64,000 nt of DNA, from assembly GCA_934546745.1 (NCBI GenBank), contig CAKTDV010000005.1, forward strand, positions 62,001 to 126,000, in the 5' to 3' direction. This document shows positions 30,235-39,113 of this stretch, in pieces. Under the pieces are notes generated by a model. The model was given only the letters and a program-made list of their open reading frames with translations. It was not told the DNA's origin and did no database searches. The DNA is from an uncultured Desulfovibrio sp. Its GTDB lineage: Bacteria > Desulfobacterota > Desulfovibrionia > Desulfovibrionales > Desulfovibrionaceae. Made by a program: the position numbers and the translations under genes. Numbering within the stretch: the first letter of the stretch is position 1; each line of letters starts with the position of its first letter.

Positions 30235-30248
30235 CGCGTACTTACGCG
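30235..30248. promoter_or_regulatory. Perfect 14-bp palindrome upstream of dsrC
   Basis: CGCGTACTTACGCG is a perfect inverted repeat with a 2-nt centre, about 96 nt upstream of the dsrC start, in the gap between dsrC and the CBS gene. Its position suits an operator for a dimeric regulator. No clear -35/-10 pair was found around it. Confidence 0.4.
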
Positions 30249-30325
30249 AACCTAGGGACAGAATGCCAGAAAAAAAATCCAATGGCAAGTCCTCTGCGTA
30301 AAAGCCGCGTCTCCTCTCCGCCGCC

Positions 30326-30988
30326 TTAGCCGTGCCGGGCGCAACGCGACCAGGAAGAAAGCAGCCCCCGTTCCTGGAAATGCGCGATAAGGGCATCCTC
30401 GCTCCGGGGATCGTCCATGTTCCGTATCCGTATGGAAACGTTCCGTTTTCCATCCTGATACGCCGTCAGCACGGAAAGAATGCGCGCCTGCCGCTCCCGC
30501 AGCGTGTCAAAGAGATCGCGCATGGAACCCAGAGCGTCGGAGATGACAAAGTTCAGCTGCACGCCGCCCTGGCGCACGCCGGTAATCTCCACCAGCAGCT
30601 TGAAGAGATCCTGATCGGTGATGATGCCGACCAGCGCGCCGTCGTCGTTGACAACGGGAAGACCGCCGATTTTCCGGTCAAGCATGAGCAGCGCGGCTTC
30701 CTCCACCGTGGCTTCGGGTTTGACCGTGAGAGGACGGGGGGTCATAATGTCCCTGGCTTTGAGTTCCGCAAGGAGGTACTGCATTTCGTGTACCTCAAGC
30801 GTCGTCGCCTTGGAAGGCGAGGCTCCCCTGACGTCACGATCGGAGACGATGCCGACGACCCTGTTATCGCCGTCGACCACAGGCAGACGGCGGATATTTT
30901 TCTCTTTCAGCAAATTCCGGCATTTGAGCAACGACGTCTCCGGCTTGACGGCCACGACGTCCGGGGTCATCCAATCCACTACGAGCAT
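30326..30988 (-). CDS. CBS-pair protein with C-terminal ACT-like domain
   Basis: A 220-aa soluble protein with two CBS motifs. The first is about 7-60 (MTPDVVAVKPETSLLKC then RRLPVVDGDNRVVGIVSDRD). The second is about 78-133 (DIMTPRPLTVKPEATVEEAA then GGLPVVNDDGALVGIITDQD). An ACT-like region follows (LNFVISDALGSMRDLFDTL). CBS pairs bind adenine nucleotides, and ACT domains bind amino acids or similar small molecules, so this is probably a metabolic sensor. It is of the AcuB-like layout. The start at 30988 has a strong gcaggagga site; the frame is open far upstream, but only as antisense of the larC-like gene. Partner unknown. Confidence 0.88.
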   Translation of the reverse strand: MLVVDWMTPDVVAVKPETSLLKCRNLLKEKNIRRLPVVDGDNRVVGIVSDRDVRGASPSKATTLEVHEMQYLLAELKARDIMTPRPLTVKPEATVEEAALLMLDRKIGGLPVVNDDGALVGIITDQDLFKLLVEITGVRQGGVQLNFVISDALGSMRDLFDTLRERQARILSVLTAYQDGKRNVSIRIRNMDDPRSEDALIAHFQERGLLSSWSRCARHG

Positions 30989-31136
30989 GCTTCCTCCTGC
31001 GCGGCAGACTTCCTGCCCCCGCCCGGCACTCCGGGTCCCCCGGCAGGGTTGTGCGCGTTTTTCCCACCATAACCAAGCACGGCGGCAAGCACAAGCCTGT
31101 CGTGCCGCCGCTGGCGCGGCAAAGGAGCGATTGTTC

Positions 31137-32363
31137 ATGCACCTGCATCTTGATACGGCGGGCGGCTTCGACGGCATGGCGCTGGCCGGGGCGCTGGCCC
31201 ATCTGGGCGTCGATATGCGCCCCGTTCTCGCGGCGCTGTCCTGCCGCCTCCTGCCTGTGCCGCCGGGTCCCGCCGGGCCGGGATTCCGCCTGAGTCCCCC
31301 GGAGGGGGCCCCGCCGGACGGCCGCCGCTGGTCCGCCGCCAGACTGCTGGAGGCCCTGGAAAGCCTGCCGCTGCCCGGCAACGCCGGCGAACGGGCCGGC
31401 AAGGCCCTGCGCCTGCTGGCGGATGCGCGGGCGCTGGCGCGGGGGCTCTGTCCGGAAGATCCGCTTTTTGACGCCACCGAGGGTTCCCGCGCGCTGATCG
31501 CGGTGGCGGCGGCCTGCTGGGGGTTGGAGCTGGGCCGGAACGTTCTTGGCGTCAGCCGTGTGACGGCGGCCCCGCTGCCGTGGTGTTCCGGCGAGGCCGA
31601 TGGCCCCCAGGGGCCGCGTCCCCTGCCGTCGCCAGAGGCGGCCCTGCTCCTGCGCGGCCTGCCTCTGGACGGGGACGGCGGAGGCGTCTGCGGCTGTTCC
31701 GTCGAGCGTCTGCCCGCCTGCGGCGTAGCGCTGGCGCATGTGCTGCCCGACGCCTTTGACAGGCCGGGCGGCCTCGTCCGGGCTGTGGGCACAGGCTACC
31801 ATGCCGCCGGGGAGGGCGTCTGGATGCGCCTCTGGTTACTGGAGGAAAAAGGGGATGCGCGGGAAGAACACCCGCACGGGAAAGACACGCGGGACGTCCA
31901 GCGCGGGGGCGGCAGGGAATATGTGGCCCAGCTGGAAACGCATATCGATCATCTCACCGGCGAGGAGCTGGGCGCGGCGCTGGAGATCCTTGCGGCCCTG
32001 CCGGAAACGCTGGATGTTCTCTGGCTGCCGGGGATCGGCAAAAAATCCCGGCCTTCCGGCCTGCTGCGCCTGCTCTGCGCGCCACCGCACAGAGATGCCG
32101 TCACGGCGGCTCTGCTGCGCCATACGCACACGCTGGGCGTGCGTCATTGCCTGCTGGAACGGACGGTTCTGCCACGCCGGGCGGGCCGCTGCCACGCCGG
32201 ATCGGCGCTCGAACAGGGGAGCGTCCTCCTGCCCGCCAAGCATTACCGGCTGGAAGGACGGGAATACGCCCGTCCCGAAGCCGACGCCGTGCGGGAAGCC
32301 GCCGCCGCGCGCGGCGTCGGAAGCCCCGCCCTGCGCATGTCCCGCCCGGACGGAACGGCGTAA
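31137..32363 (+). CDS. LarC-like protein (nickel pincer cofactor insertion family), divergent
   Basis: LarC inserts nickel into the pincer nucleotide cofactor of lactate racemase-type enzymes. This 408-aa protein matches the family in its C-terminal half: VAQLETHIDHLTGEELGAAL, then LDVLWLPGIGKKSRPSGLL, then VRHCLLERTVLPR. The N-terminus reads LDTAGGFDGMALAGALAHLG, where typical members read LD-x-x-SGISGDM-x-LGAL, so the SGISGDM core is degraded. The His-rich middle seen in many members is absent. In lactobacilli LarC needs a ribosomal frameshift; here it is one frame. No larB, larE or larA is nearby. It may be a relic or a specialised homologue. The start has a clear aaaggag site. Confidence 0.8.
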   Translation: MHLHLDTAGGFDGMALAGALAHLGVDMRPVLAALSCRLLPVPPGPAGPGFRLSPPEGAPPDGRRWSAARLLEALESLPLPGNAGERAGKALRLLADARALARGLCPEDPLFDATEGSRALIAVAAACWGLELGRNVLGVSRVTAAPLPWCSGEADGPQGPRPLPSPEAALLLRGLPLDGDGGGVCGCSVERLPACGVALAHVLPDAFDRPGGLVRAVGTGYHAAGEGVWMRLWLLEEKGDAREEHPHGKDTRDVQRGGGREYVAQLETHIDHLTGEELGAALEILAALPETLDVLWLPGIGKKSRPSGLLRLLCAPPHRDAVTAALLRHTHTLGVRHCLLERTVLPRRAGRCHAGSALEQGSVLLPAKHYRLEGREYARPEADAVREAAAARGVGSPALRMSRPDGTA

Positions 32364-32431
32364 CAGGAGGCCATGAACGCGGCACGGGCCCGGCGGCGGA
32401 CGCCCTGGACGTCTTCCGGGCCTGTCCGGCC

Positions 32432-33040
32432 TCACAGTGTCTGACGGAACCGCAACGATTGCCGCAGGGTCTCTCTGTCCATATATTTGACTTCCGCTCC
32501 CAGGGGGAGGCCCTGCGCAAGACGGGAAACCCGAATATCCGGAAAACGCCGCGAAACCATTTCCCGCAGGAAAGAAGCGGTATTTTCCGCTTCGATGGTC
32601 GCGCCCAGGGCCAGAATGAGTTCCGTTATCTCCCCTTCGGCAAGGCGGCGCGTCAGACGATCGAGATCAAGGGCGCCCGCGTCCGCATGTTCCAACGGTG
32701 CCAGCAGGCCGCCGAGGATCATGTACTGTCCCCGGTAAAAGCCGCCCTCATCCAGCGTCAGCATACTGTCCCATTCGGTCACAAGACAGAGCGTGCCGCG
32801 ATCGCGCGCCGGATCGGCGCAGACGGGACAGGGATCCATGGAGGACAGACCGCCGCAGCGCGAGCAGAGCCTCAGGCTGTCCCGGAGCGCGACGATGGAC
32901 TGCCCGAGGTTTCTTGTCTGGGCTTCGGGCCATTTGAGCAGGGTCATGGCCACGCGCATGGCCGATTTGGGACCCAGGCCGGGAAGACGCGCCAGCTGGG
33001 TCACCAATGCCGACAGAGGCTCAGGAACGCGGCCGTTCAT
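32432..33040 (-). CDS. recR: Recombination mediator RecR
   Basis: RecR works with RecO (and RecF) to load RecA on gapped DNA. The 202-aa protein starts with the helix-hairpin-helix region (LARLPGLGPKSAMRVAMTLL). The four-cysteine zinc site CSRCGGLSSMDPCPVC and a Toprim domain (LCLVTEWDSMLTLDE) follow. The Walker-like C-terminus is present. The start at 33040 (MNGRVPEPL) puts the HhH in its usual place. It lies in the standard bacterial order dnaX-ybaB-recR, 68 nt after ybaB. Its stop region faces the larC-like gene. Confidence 0.96.
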   Translation of the reverse strand: MNGRVPEPLSALVTQLARLPGLGPKSAMRVAMTLLKWPEAQTRNLGQSIVALRDSLRLCSRCGGLSSMDPCPVCADPARDRGTLCLVTEWDSMLTLDEGGFYRGQYMILGGLLAPLEHADAGALDLDRLTRRLAEGEITELILALGATIEAENTASFLREMVSRRFPDIRVSRLAQGLPLGAEVKYMDRETLRQSLRFRQTL

Positions 33041-33108
33041 ACGGAGCCCCCTCCCGCCGGTATCTGAAAACACGGCATAACCTTACGGACACGGAACACA
33101 CTCCCGCC

Positions 33109-33420
33109 CTAGAAAATGCCGGGCAGCCTGATACCGCCGGAAATGGCGCTCATTTCCCGATCCAGCGTCTCGCGGGCGATACGCCCGGCTTCGTTGACGG
33201 CCGCCACGATGAGATCCTGCACCATTTCCACATCGCCGCCTTCCAGCGCCTTGGGATCAATGGTCAGCGATCGCAGCTCCTGCTTGCCGCTCACCACGGC
33301 CCGGACCATGCCGCCGCCGCTGGAGGCCTCATATTCGCGTTCATTCAGTTCCTGCTGCAATTTGGCAAGTTTGTTCTGCATGACCTGCGCCTGACGCAGG
33401 ATGTCGTTCATGTTGCGCAT
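33109..33420 (-). CDS. Nucleoid-associated protein YbaB/EbfC
   Basis: A 103-aa dimeric DNA-binding protein, the usual length. It has the N-terminal amphipathic helix (MNDILRQAQVMQNKLAKLQQ), the glycine-rich strand (ASSGGGMVRAVVSGKQEL) and the C-terminal LPGIF. It lies between dnaX and recR, the classic position. A ggagata site precedes the start. Confidence 0.95.
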   Translation of the reverse strand: MRNMNDILRQAQVMQNKLAKLQQELNEREYEASSGGGMVRAVVSGKQELRSLTIDPKALEGGDVEMVQDLIVAAVNEAGRIARETLDREMSAISGGIRLPGIF

Positions 33421-33494
33421 GGGAGTATCTCCTTGGCTGTGTTTGCAAAATAAGAAGCTGCCGCCCCGCTGTCACACGATCCCTGTAAACCGCC

Positions 33495-35231
33495 CTATCC
33501 CTGCCGCGGGCGGCACTGTTCAATATGGCCGTCAAAGATGGTCAGACATTCCCGCACGTCAGGGTGCCGCGCACATTCCTCCAGCAGCTCCGCTTCCGTG
33601 CGCGCGGGCCGCGGCGTCGCAATCTCAAGGCGCGTATCGCCCGCGCCGTAGGCCGCAAGGGCTTTTTCCAGCAGGGAGCGCTGCCGCTCCACCTGATGCA
33701 GCAGGGTTTCGCTGTGCGGAATCAGCGTCAGGCGCGCGCCCTCCCAGCTGGCGGACAACTGCCGCAGCACATGCTGCGAGGGAGCTTCCCCGCCCTGAGC
33801 CGCGGTTTCCGCGCAAAAGGCGCGGAACGCCTCCCAGTTCCGGGGAGGCGGCTCCGCCGGGGAAGTCCGGGGCTCCGGCACGGCGGCCTCCCGGCCCGTG
33901 CCACCCTCATGCGGCGGAGATGCGGACGGCACGGGAAGCGGATCCACCGGAGGTGGTTCCTCCGCCAGGGTCTGTGTCTGGATCGGGACAGGGGCCTGAC
34001 CAGAATCCTGAACAGGGGGCGGCGTCGGGGTTGGGATCTGGGCCTGCGGGGCCTGTATCAGAGGCTGGACGGACTGCCCGAACGCGGACGGCGCGGATTG
34101 GGGTGGCTGGCCGGGAACGAGATTCTCCAGCGGCAGCAGCCGCGGCAGCAACGCCATGTTCAGCAGCAGCAACTCCAGCGCCGTCGCCGGATCGGGATTC
34201 TGGATAATGCTCCGCTGGGATTCCAGCGTCATCTGCCACGCCGCATGGAGATGCCCCGGCGTAAAGCGCGGGGACAGCCCCTGCCACAGGGCGGCCTCGT
34301 CCTCGGGCAGGTTGAGGTGCGGCGTGATACCAGGGCCGCCCTGCCGCAACAGAAACAAATCGCGCAGGCGCTGCGAGAGCTCCCGCACGAAAAAGCCCAC
34401 ATCAACGCCGCGTTGCAGCAGGGTACGGCAAAGCGCCGTCAGGGCGGCACAGTCGCCCCCCAGCACAGCCTCGAAAAGCGCCTGGAACATCTCCAGACCG
34501 GCCAGCCCCAGCACCTGCCTGGTCGTGTCCGCCGTAAGGCGTTCGCCGCCCAGGGCCAGCACCTGATCCAGCAGCGACATGCTGTCGCGCACACTGCCAG
34601 CGGCGCGGCGCGCGAGGATGCGCACGGCACCTTCCTCAAATTCCAGCCCTTCGCGTCGCAGCACACCGGTCAGGTGCGCGGCAAGCGCCTCCTCAGACAG
34701 GTGGCGAAAAACAAGGTGCTGGCAGCGGCTGACAATGGTAATGGGAAACTTGTGCGCTTCCGTCGTGGCGAAGATGAAGACCACGCGGGCGGGGGGTTCC
34801 TCCAGGGTCTTGAGCAGGGCGTTGAAGGCGCTGCGGGAAAGCATGTGGGCTTCGTCAATGATGAAGACCTTGTAGCGTCCCTCCATCGGCGCGTAGCCGA
34901 TGGTCTCGCGCAGGGCGCGGGCGTCCTCGACGCTGTTGTTGGACGCGCCGTCGATTTCCGCCACATCCACATGGGAACCCTGCGTGATCTTGCGGCACTG
35001 GGCGCATTCGTTGCAGGGTTCCGCCGTGGGGGCGTGTTCACAGTTGAGCGCCTTGGCGAAAATACGCGCCAGGGTGGTCTTGCCTACGCCGCGCGTCCCG
35101 CTGAAGAGATAGGCGGCCGCGACCCTGTCTCCGGCGGAAGCGCGGGAAAGGACGGTCTTGACCATATCCTGCCCCGCGACCTCGGCAAACGTCTGGGGAC
35201 GGTAGCGGGCGGCAAGGGAAAGCGCTTTCAT
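33495..35231 (-). CDS. dnaX: DNA polymerase III subunit gamma/tau
   Basis: The clamp-loader motor of the replisome. The 578-aa product starts at 35231 (MKALSLAARYRPQTF) behind a cggaggag site. Motifs are the RYRP start, Walker A GTRGVGKTT, a zinc module (CEHAPTAEPCNECAQC), Walker B with DEAH, and sensor 1 SRCQHLVFRHL. Domain III lies at about 230-370. The C-terminal part is Pro, Gln and Thr-rich and low in complexity (around 375-480), followed by a more ordered tail typical of tau. I saw no obvious A-rich slippery site that would make a short gamma form, so tau alone may be produced. Confidence 0.96.
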   Translation of the reverse strand: MKALSLAARYRPQTFAEVAGQDMVKTVLSRASAGDRVAAAYLFSGTRGVGKTTLARIFAKALNCEHAPTAEPCNECAQCRKITQGSHVDVAEIDGASNNSVEDARALRETIGYAPMEGRYKVFIIDEAHMLSRSAFNALLKTLEEPPARVVFIFATTEAHKFPITIVSRCQHLVFRHLSEEALAAHLTGVLRREGLEFEEGAVRILARRAAGSVRDSMSLLDQVLALGGERLTADTTRQVLGLAGLEMFQALFEAVLGGDCAALTALCRTLLQRGVDVGFFVRELSQRLRDLFLLRQGGPGITPHLNLPEDEAALWQGLSPRFTPGHLHAAWQMTLESQRSIIQNPDPATALELLLLNMALLPRLLPLENLVPGQPPQSAPSAFGQSVQPLIQAPQAQIPTPTPPPVQDSGQAPVPIQTQTLAEEPPPVDPLPVPSASPPHEGGTGREAAVPEPRTSPAEPPPRNWEAFRAFCAETAAQGGEAPSQHVLRQLSASWEGARLTLIPHSETLLHQVERQRSLLEKALAAYGAGDTRLEIATPRPARTEAELLEECARHPDVRECLTIFDGHIEQCRPRQG

Positions 35232-35373
35232 ACTCCTCCGCTGTGACCGCTTGGGGACGGGGCGGCCCCGGCCGGGCGATATCCGGCGGGAGGCGCTCAA
35301 CACCGTCCCCGGCGGAAACGCCTCCTCCGCCGACGGAGCGGAAGGGAGGCCGTTCCCACCGGGACGGCGCGCA

Positions 35374-36294
35374 TCAGAACGTGTAATGGGACAGCCAGGA
35401 GGCGTACTTGGGATTCCGCCCTTTCACGACCTCGAAAAAGGCCCGCTGCAGCTGTTTGGTCACGGGGCCCGCATGGCCCGCGCCGATCTGGCGGCGATCC
35501 ACTTCGCGGATGGGCGTCAGTTCGGCCGCCGTACCGGTGAAGAAGGCTTCGTCCGCAATATAGAGCTCGTCGCGGGTGAAGAGCTGTTCCTCCACCGTAA
35601 AGCCGAGATCGCGCGCCACCTGAATGATGGATTCGCGCGTGATGCCGCCCAGGACGGAGGTCAGCGGCGGCGTCTTGATGACGCCGTTGCGCACCACGAA
35701 GATATTCTCGCCGGACGCCTCGGCAACGAACCCGGCCGTATCCAGCATGACGGCCTCGTCGTAGCCCTCTTCCTTGACCTCGCATTTGGCCAGAATGGAG
35801 TTCACATAGTTGCCGGCGGCCTTCGATTTGCTCATATGGGTGTTGACATGCATACGGGCAAAGGAGCTTGTCTTGGCGCGAATGCCCCGTTCCAGCGCCT
35901 CGGGGCCGAGATAGGCCCCCCACGGCCACACGGCGATGATGGTGTTCACGGGATTCTCGCCGGGGTGCACGCCCATTTCCCCCAGTCCCACAAAGGAAAG
36001 CGGGCGGATATAGCCTTCGGCCAACCTGTTGGCCTTGAGCGTCTCAATGATGCCTTCGGCAATCTGTTCTGCCGTGAAGGGAATGTTCAGGCGCAGAATT
36101 TTCCCGGAATTGATCAGGCGTTGCGCGTGTTCCGGCAGGCGAAACACGGCGGAGGTACCGTCCTCACACCGGTAGGTGCGTATGCCTTCAAAGACGGCGC
36201 TGCCGTAGTGGAGCGCGTGGGTAAGCACATGCACCTGGGCGTCTTTCCAGGGCACGAGTTTGCCGTCAAACCAGATGAATTCCGTCGTTTGCAT
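35374..36294 (-). CDS. ilvE: Branched-chain amino acid aminotransferase
   Basis: Transfers the amino group between glutamate and the keto acids of valine, leucine and isoleucine, using pyridoxal phosphate (fold type IV). The 306-aa protein has the PLP lysine at Lys158 in SKSKAAGNYVNS. Family motifs include FEGIRTYR near the start, GYDEAVMLDTAGFVAEASGENIF, and LGGITRESII. It ends about 140 nt upstream of dnaX on the same strand. The AzlCD branched-chain exporter genes lie 2 kb away on the other strand, which may be a loose functional link. Confidence 0.97.
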   Translation of the reverse strand: MQTTEFIWFDGKLVPWKDAQVHVLTHALHYGSAVFEGIRTYRCEDGTSAVFRLPEHAQRLINSGKILRLNIPFTAEQIAEGIIETLKANRLAEGYIRPLSFVGLGEMGVHPGENPVNTIIAVWPWGAYLGPEALERGIRAKTSSFARMHVNTHMSKSKAAGNYVNSILAKCEVKEEGYDEAVMLDTAGFVAEASGENIFVVRNGVIKTPPLTSVLGGITRESIIQVARDLGFTVEEQLFTRDELYIADEAFFTGTAAELTPIREVDRRQIGAGHAGPVTKQLQRAFFEVVKGRNPKYASWLSHYTF

Positions 36295-36456
36295 GGTTGT
36301 CCTCTTTTCCTCTGCCTCGTGGGCGAACTAGGGCGCGCGTCCAACGCCGGGCACGCAGGAGGAAAAATTACTGGAAAGCGCGCCGCATGGCAAGGGGCGG
36401 GGCGTCTTGCCGTACCGCCCGGAAAGAGGCTACTAACAGGGCATCGGAGGTGTATC

Positions 36457-38232
36457 ATGGCACATGGATCATCCGCGCCCGTCGTGACGGGGCCCGTTCT
36501 GGGGATTGACGCGGGCGGCACCCATACCGACGCGGTGCTCTGCGGGCCACGAGGCGTCGTGGCCGCCGCCAAGGCCCCCACCAATCATGACGATCTGCCC
36601 GCGTCCGTGCGGGCCGCGCTGGCTGGCCTGCGCAACGCCCTGCGCGCGCGGGGCGGCGGCGCGGAAGCCCTGCTGGAACGGGTGGAACGCGTCGGCCTCG
36701 GTTCGACGCTGGCCGTCAACGCCCTGGTGCAGGGCAGGGCCGATCGCGTGGGATTGGCGCTCAGCGCCGGGCCGGGACTTGATCCGCGCCGCTTCGCCAT
36801 CGGCGATCATGTCTGTGTGACGCCGGGCGGTCTGGATCACCGCGGCGTGGAGGTTTCCCCCCTGCGCACGGACGATCTGGCGGCCGCCCTGCCCCACTGG
36901 AAGAAGGAAGGCGTGACCGCCGTGGCCTGCGTGGGGAAATTCTCACCGCGTAACCCGGCGCACGAACAGGCGCTGGCGGACGTGGTGAACGCCGCGGGAC
37001 TCCCCCCGGTGACGGGACACGCTCTGTCCGGACAACTCAATTTTCCCCGCCGCGTTGCGACGGCCTATTACAACGCGGCGGTGCGACGCCTTCTGGGCGC
37101 GTTTCTCGACGCCGTGGAGCGGGCGCTGGATCGCGACGGCATCCGCGCCCCCGTCTTCCTGCTCAAGGCTGACGGCGGATCCCTGCCCGCCGCCGCCGCG
37201 CGGCGGGAACCCGTACAATCCATCCTGTCCGGCCCGGCCGCCAGCGTCATGGGCGTGGCCGCCCTCCATGCCGCGTTGCGTGACGACGACGCCTCCCTGC
37301 TGCTGGACGTGGGCGGCACCACGACGGACATCGCCCTCTACGCCCACGGCTCTCCGGTGCTCGATCGCGACGGCATGATCATTGACGGACGGCGCACACT
37401 GGTACGGGCGCTGGCGACCCTCTCCATCGGGGTGGGCGGCGATTCCCGCCTGACGCCCCGCCCCGACGGCGGTATCGACGTGGGCCCCCTGCGCGACGGC
37501 CCTGCCCGCGCCTTCGGCGGCCCGCGCCCGACCCTGCTGGACGCCCTCAACGTGCACGCCCTCCGGTACAACGGCGATCGCGCCGGAGACGCCCATGCCT
37601 CGCTGGAAGCCATGACGGCCCTTGCCGCCCCTCTGGGCCTTGCGCCGGAAGAGGCGGCCCGGCGCGCCGTGGAGAATGGCCTTGCACGTATCGCCGGCGC
37701 CGCGGCCTCCCTGCTGGAAAGGGTCAACGCCCGCCCCGTCTATACGCTGGCGGCCCTGAAGGGCCTGCGCGCCCTTGCGCCGCGCAGGGCGTGGGTGGTG
37801 GGCGGGCCCGCCGCCATGCTGCGCCCCCTGCTGGAAAACGCGCTGGGCATACCCGCGCAATGCCCTGATCACGCGGATGTGGCCAATGCCGTGGGAGCGG
37901 CCCTGGCCCTGCCCACAGCCACCCTGGACGTGTACGCCACCGTGACGGCCGACAGCCGCCGCCGTCTGCTGCACGCGCCCGCGCTGGATGTCTGCGAGGC
38001 CCTGCCGCCCGGCGCCACCCTGCAACGCGTTGCCGACCGCGCGCTGGAACTGCTGCGGGAGGCCATGCTGCGGGACGATCCCGACGGGGATCCCGCCGTG
38101 GAAGTGCTGGAAGCCAGCGAGTTCGCCACGCTGGAAGACGGCCGGGGCGCGCGCGATCTGCGGATCTGCTGCCAGGCCGTGCCCCGCATCGCCCGCATGG
38201 ATTCCGGGGAGATCACGGCTCCCGACAGCTGA
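36457..38232 (+). CDS. Hydantoinase/oxoprolinase family protein (HyuA-like), stand-alone
   Basis: A 591-aa protein with the ASKHA nucleotide-binding fold of HyuA-type ATP-dependent hydantoinases and acetone carboxylase subunits. Motifs are the first phosphate loop GIDAGGTHTDAVL, the stretch STLAVNALVQGRADRVGLA, and the second phosphate loop LLLDVGGTTTDIALY. FPRRVATAYYNAAV and SGPAASVMGVAA are also family marks. HyuB-type partner subunits are absent nearby, so the true substrate is open. The start at 36457 has a tcggaggt site; the frame stays open more than 1 kb upstream, but that is antisense to ilvE. A GC hairpin follows the stop (38233-38260). Confidence 0.88.
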   Translation: MAHGSSAPVVTGPVLGIDAGGTHTDAVLCGPRGVVAAAKAPTNHDDLPASVRAALAGLRNALRARGGGAEALLERVERVGLGSTLAVNALVQGRADRVGLALSAGPGLDPRRFAIGDHVCVTPGGLDHRGVEVSPLRTDDLAAALPHWKKEGVTAVACVGKFSPRNPAHEQALADVVNAAGLPPVTGHALSGQLNFPRRVATAYYNAAVRRLLGAFLDAVERALDRDGIRAPVFLLKADGGSLPAAAARREPVQSILSGPAASVMGVAALHAALRDDDASLLLDVGGTTTDIALYAHGSPVLDRDGMIIDGRRTLVRALATLSIGVGGDSRLTPRPDGGIDVGPLRDGPARAFGGPRPTLLDALNVHALRYNGDRAGDAHASLEAMTALAAPLGLAPEEAARRAVENGLARIAGAAASLLERVNARPVYTLAALKGLRALAPRRAWVVGGPAAMLRPLLENALGIPAQCPDHADVANAVGAALALPTATLDVYATVTADSRRRLLHAPALDVCEALPPGATLQRVADRALELLREAMLRDDPDGDPAVEVLEASEFATLEDGRGARDLRICCQAVPRIARMDSGEITAPDS

Positions 38233-38276
38233 GGCGGCGGGAAGGGACTTGCCCGCCGCCGGGGAAAGGCGTATTC

Positions 38277-38315
38277 TTGAAGTTTGCGCCGACGCTCCCT
38301 ATTGGGAGCGCTCCC
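38277..38315 (+). promoter_or_regulatory. Candidate promoter and palindromic operator before azlC
   Basis: TTGAAG (38277-38282) and TATTGG (38300-38305) are 17 nt apart. A perfect 12-bp palindrome GGGAGCGCTCCC (38304-38315) overlaps the -10 and start region. A further CGCTCCC at 38293-38299 can pair with the same arm. A repressor site or a switching hairpin would fit. Confidence 0.35.
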
Positions 38316-38345
38316 GTTTTCCATCGCCGCTTTTCCGGAGGTATC

Positions 38346-39113
38346 ATGTCGCACCTCGCCGAAACCGGGAACACGCCGCAGGCCGCGCCTTCGCCCGTTC
38401 TGGATGGCGCGCGGCGCGCCCTGCCCATCGTCCTTGGCTATGTCCCCGTCGCCTTCGCGTTCGGCGTGCTGGCCGTCAAAAGCCAGATTCCGCCCTCGCT
38501 GGCCATCGCCATGTCCGTCCTGATCTTTGCCGGTTCCGGCCAGTTCGTGCTGGCCGCGCTCTGGGGGGCGGGGGTGGGCGCGCTGTCCGTGATCGCCGCC
38601 GTTTTTGTGGTCAACCTGCGGCATCTGCTCATGTCAGCGGCCATCGCGCCGTACCTGTCCCCCCTGCCCCGCTGGCAGCGGGCGCTCTTCGGCTTTGAGA
38701 TGACGGACGAGACCTTCGGCGTCCACATCACCGCCTTTCAGCGCGGCTGGAAGCTGGCGGCGGCGACGCTCTTCACCTGCAATGTCACGGCCCAGCTTTC
38801 CTGGATCGCCGGTACGGCCCTGGGCGCGTTCTGCGGCGGCCTGATTGCCGACGTGAAGCCACTGGGGCTGGATTACGCCCTGACGGCCATGTTTCTGGCA
38901 CTGGTCGTGCCCCAGTGTTCCAGCCGCCTGCATCTGATCACGGGCATCTTTGCCGCCGTGCTTTCACTGGGCTTCAAGGTGGCGGGCATGGGCCAGTGGA
39001 ACGCGGTGGCCGCCACCCTTGCGGCGGCCACGGCGGGCACGTTCCTCTTTCTGCGGCAGGCGCGCCGCGAGGGACGCGCGCGGGAGGAAGCGGATGCGGG
39101 AGGCACGGCATGA
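38346..39113 (+). CDS. azlC: Branched-chain amino acid exporter large subunit AzlC
   Basis: The large membrane subunit of the AzlCD exporter (YgaZ-like), which exports branched-chain amino acids and analogues. The 255-aa protein has the family start ALPIVLGYVPVAFAFGVLA and the FAGSGQFVLAAL motif, plus NLRHLLMSAAIAPYL. Several membrane segments cover the length. The start follows a ccggaggt site. Its last bases overlap the azlD start (ATGA), so the pair is translationally coupled. Confidence 0.95.
   Translation: MSHLAETGNTPQAAPSPVLDGARRALPIVLGYVPVAFAFGVLAVKSQIPPSLAIAMSVLIFAGSGQFVLAALWGAGVGALSVIAAVFVVNLRHLLMSAAIAPYLSPLPRWQRALFGFEMTDETFGVHITAFQRGWKLAAATLFTCNVTAQLSWIAGTALGAFCGGLIADVKPLGLDYALTAMFLALVVPQCSSRLHLITGIFAAVLSLGFKVAGMGQWNAVAATLAAATAGTFLFLRQARREGRAREEADAGGTA

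Noticed and set aside
32373..32444. A 23-codon ORF with an aggagg site between the larC-like gene and recR
   Set aside because: It ends inside recR on the opposite strand and has Arg/Pro-rich, non-conserved-looking content; too little to call a gene.
35251..36456. Start of the hydantoinase-like gene far upstream
   Set aside because: The region is antisense to ilvE. The ATG at 36457 has a good ribosome-binding site and places the first phosphate loop close to the N-terminus.
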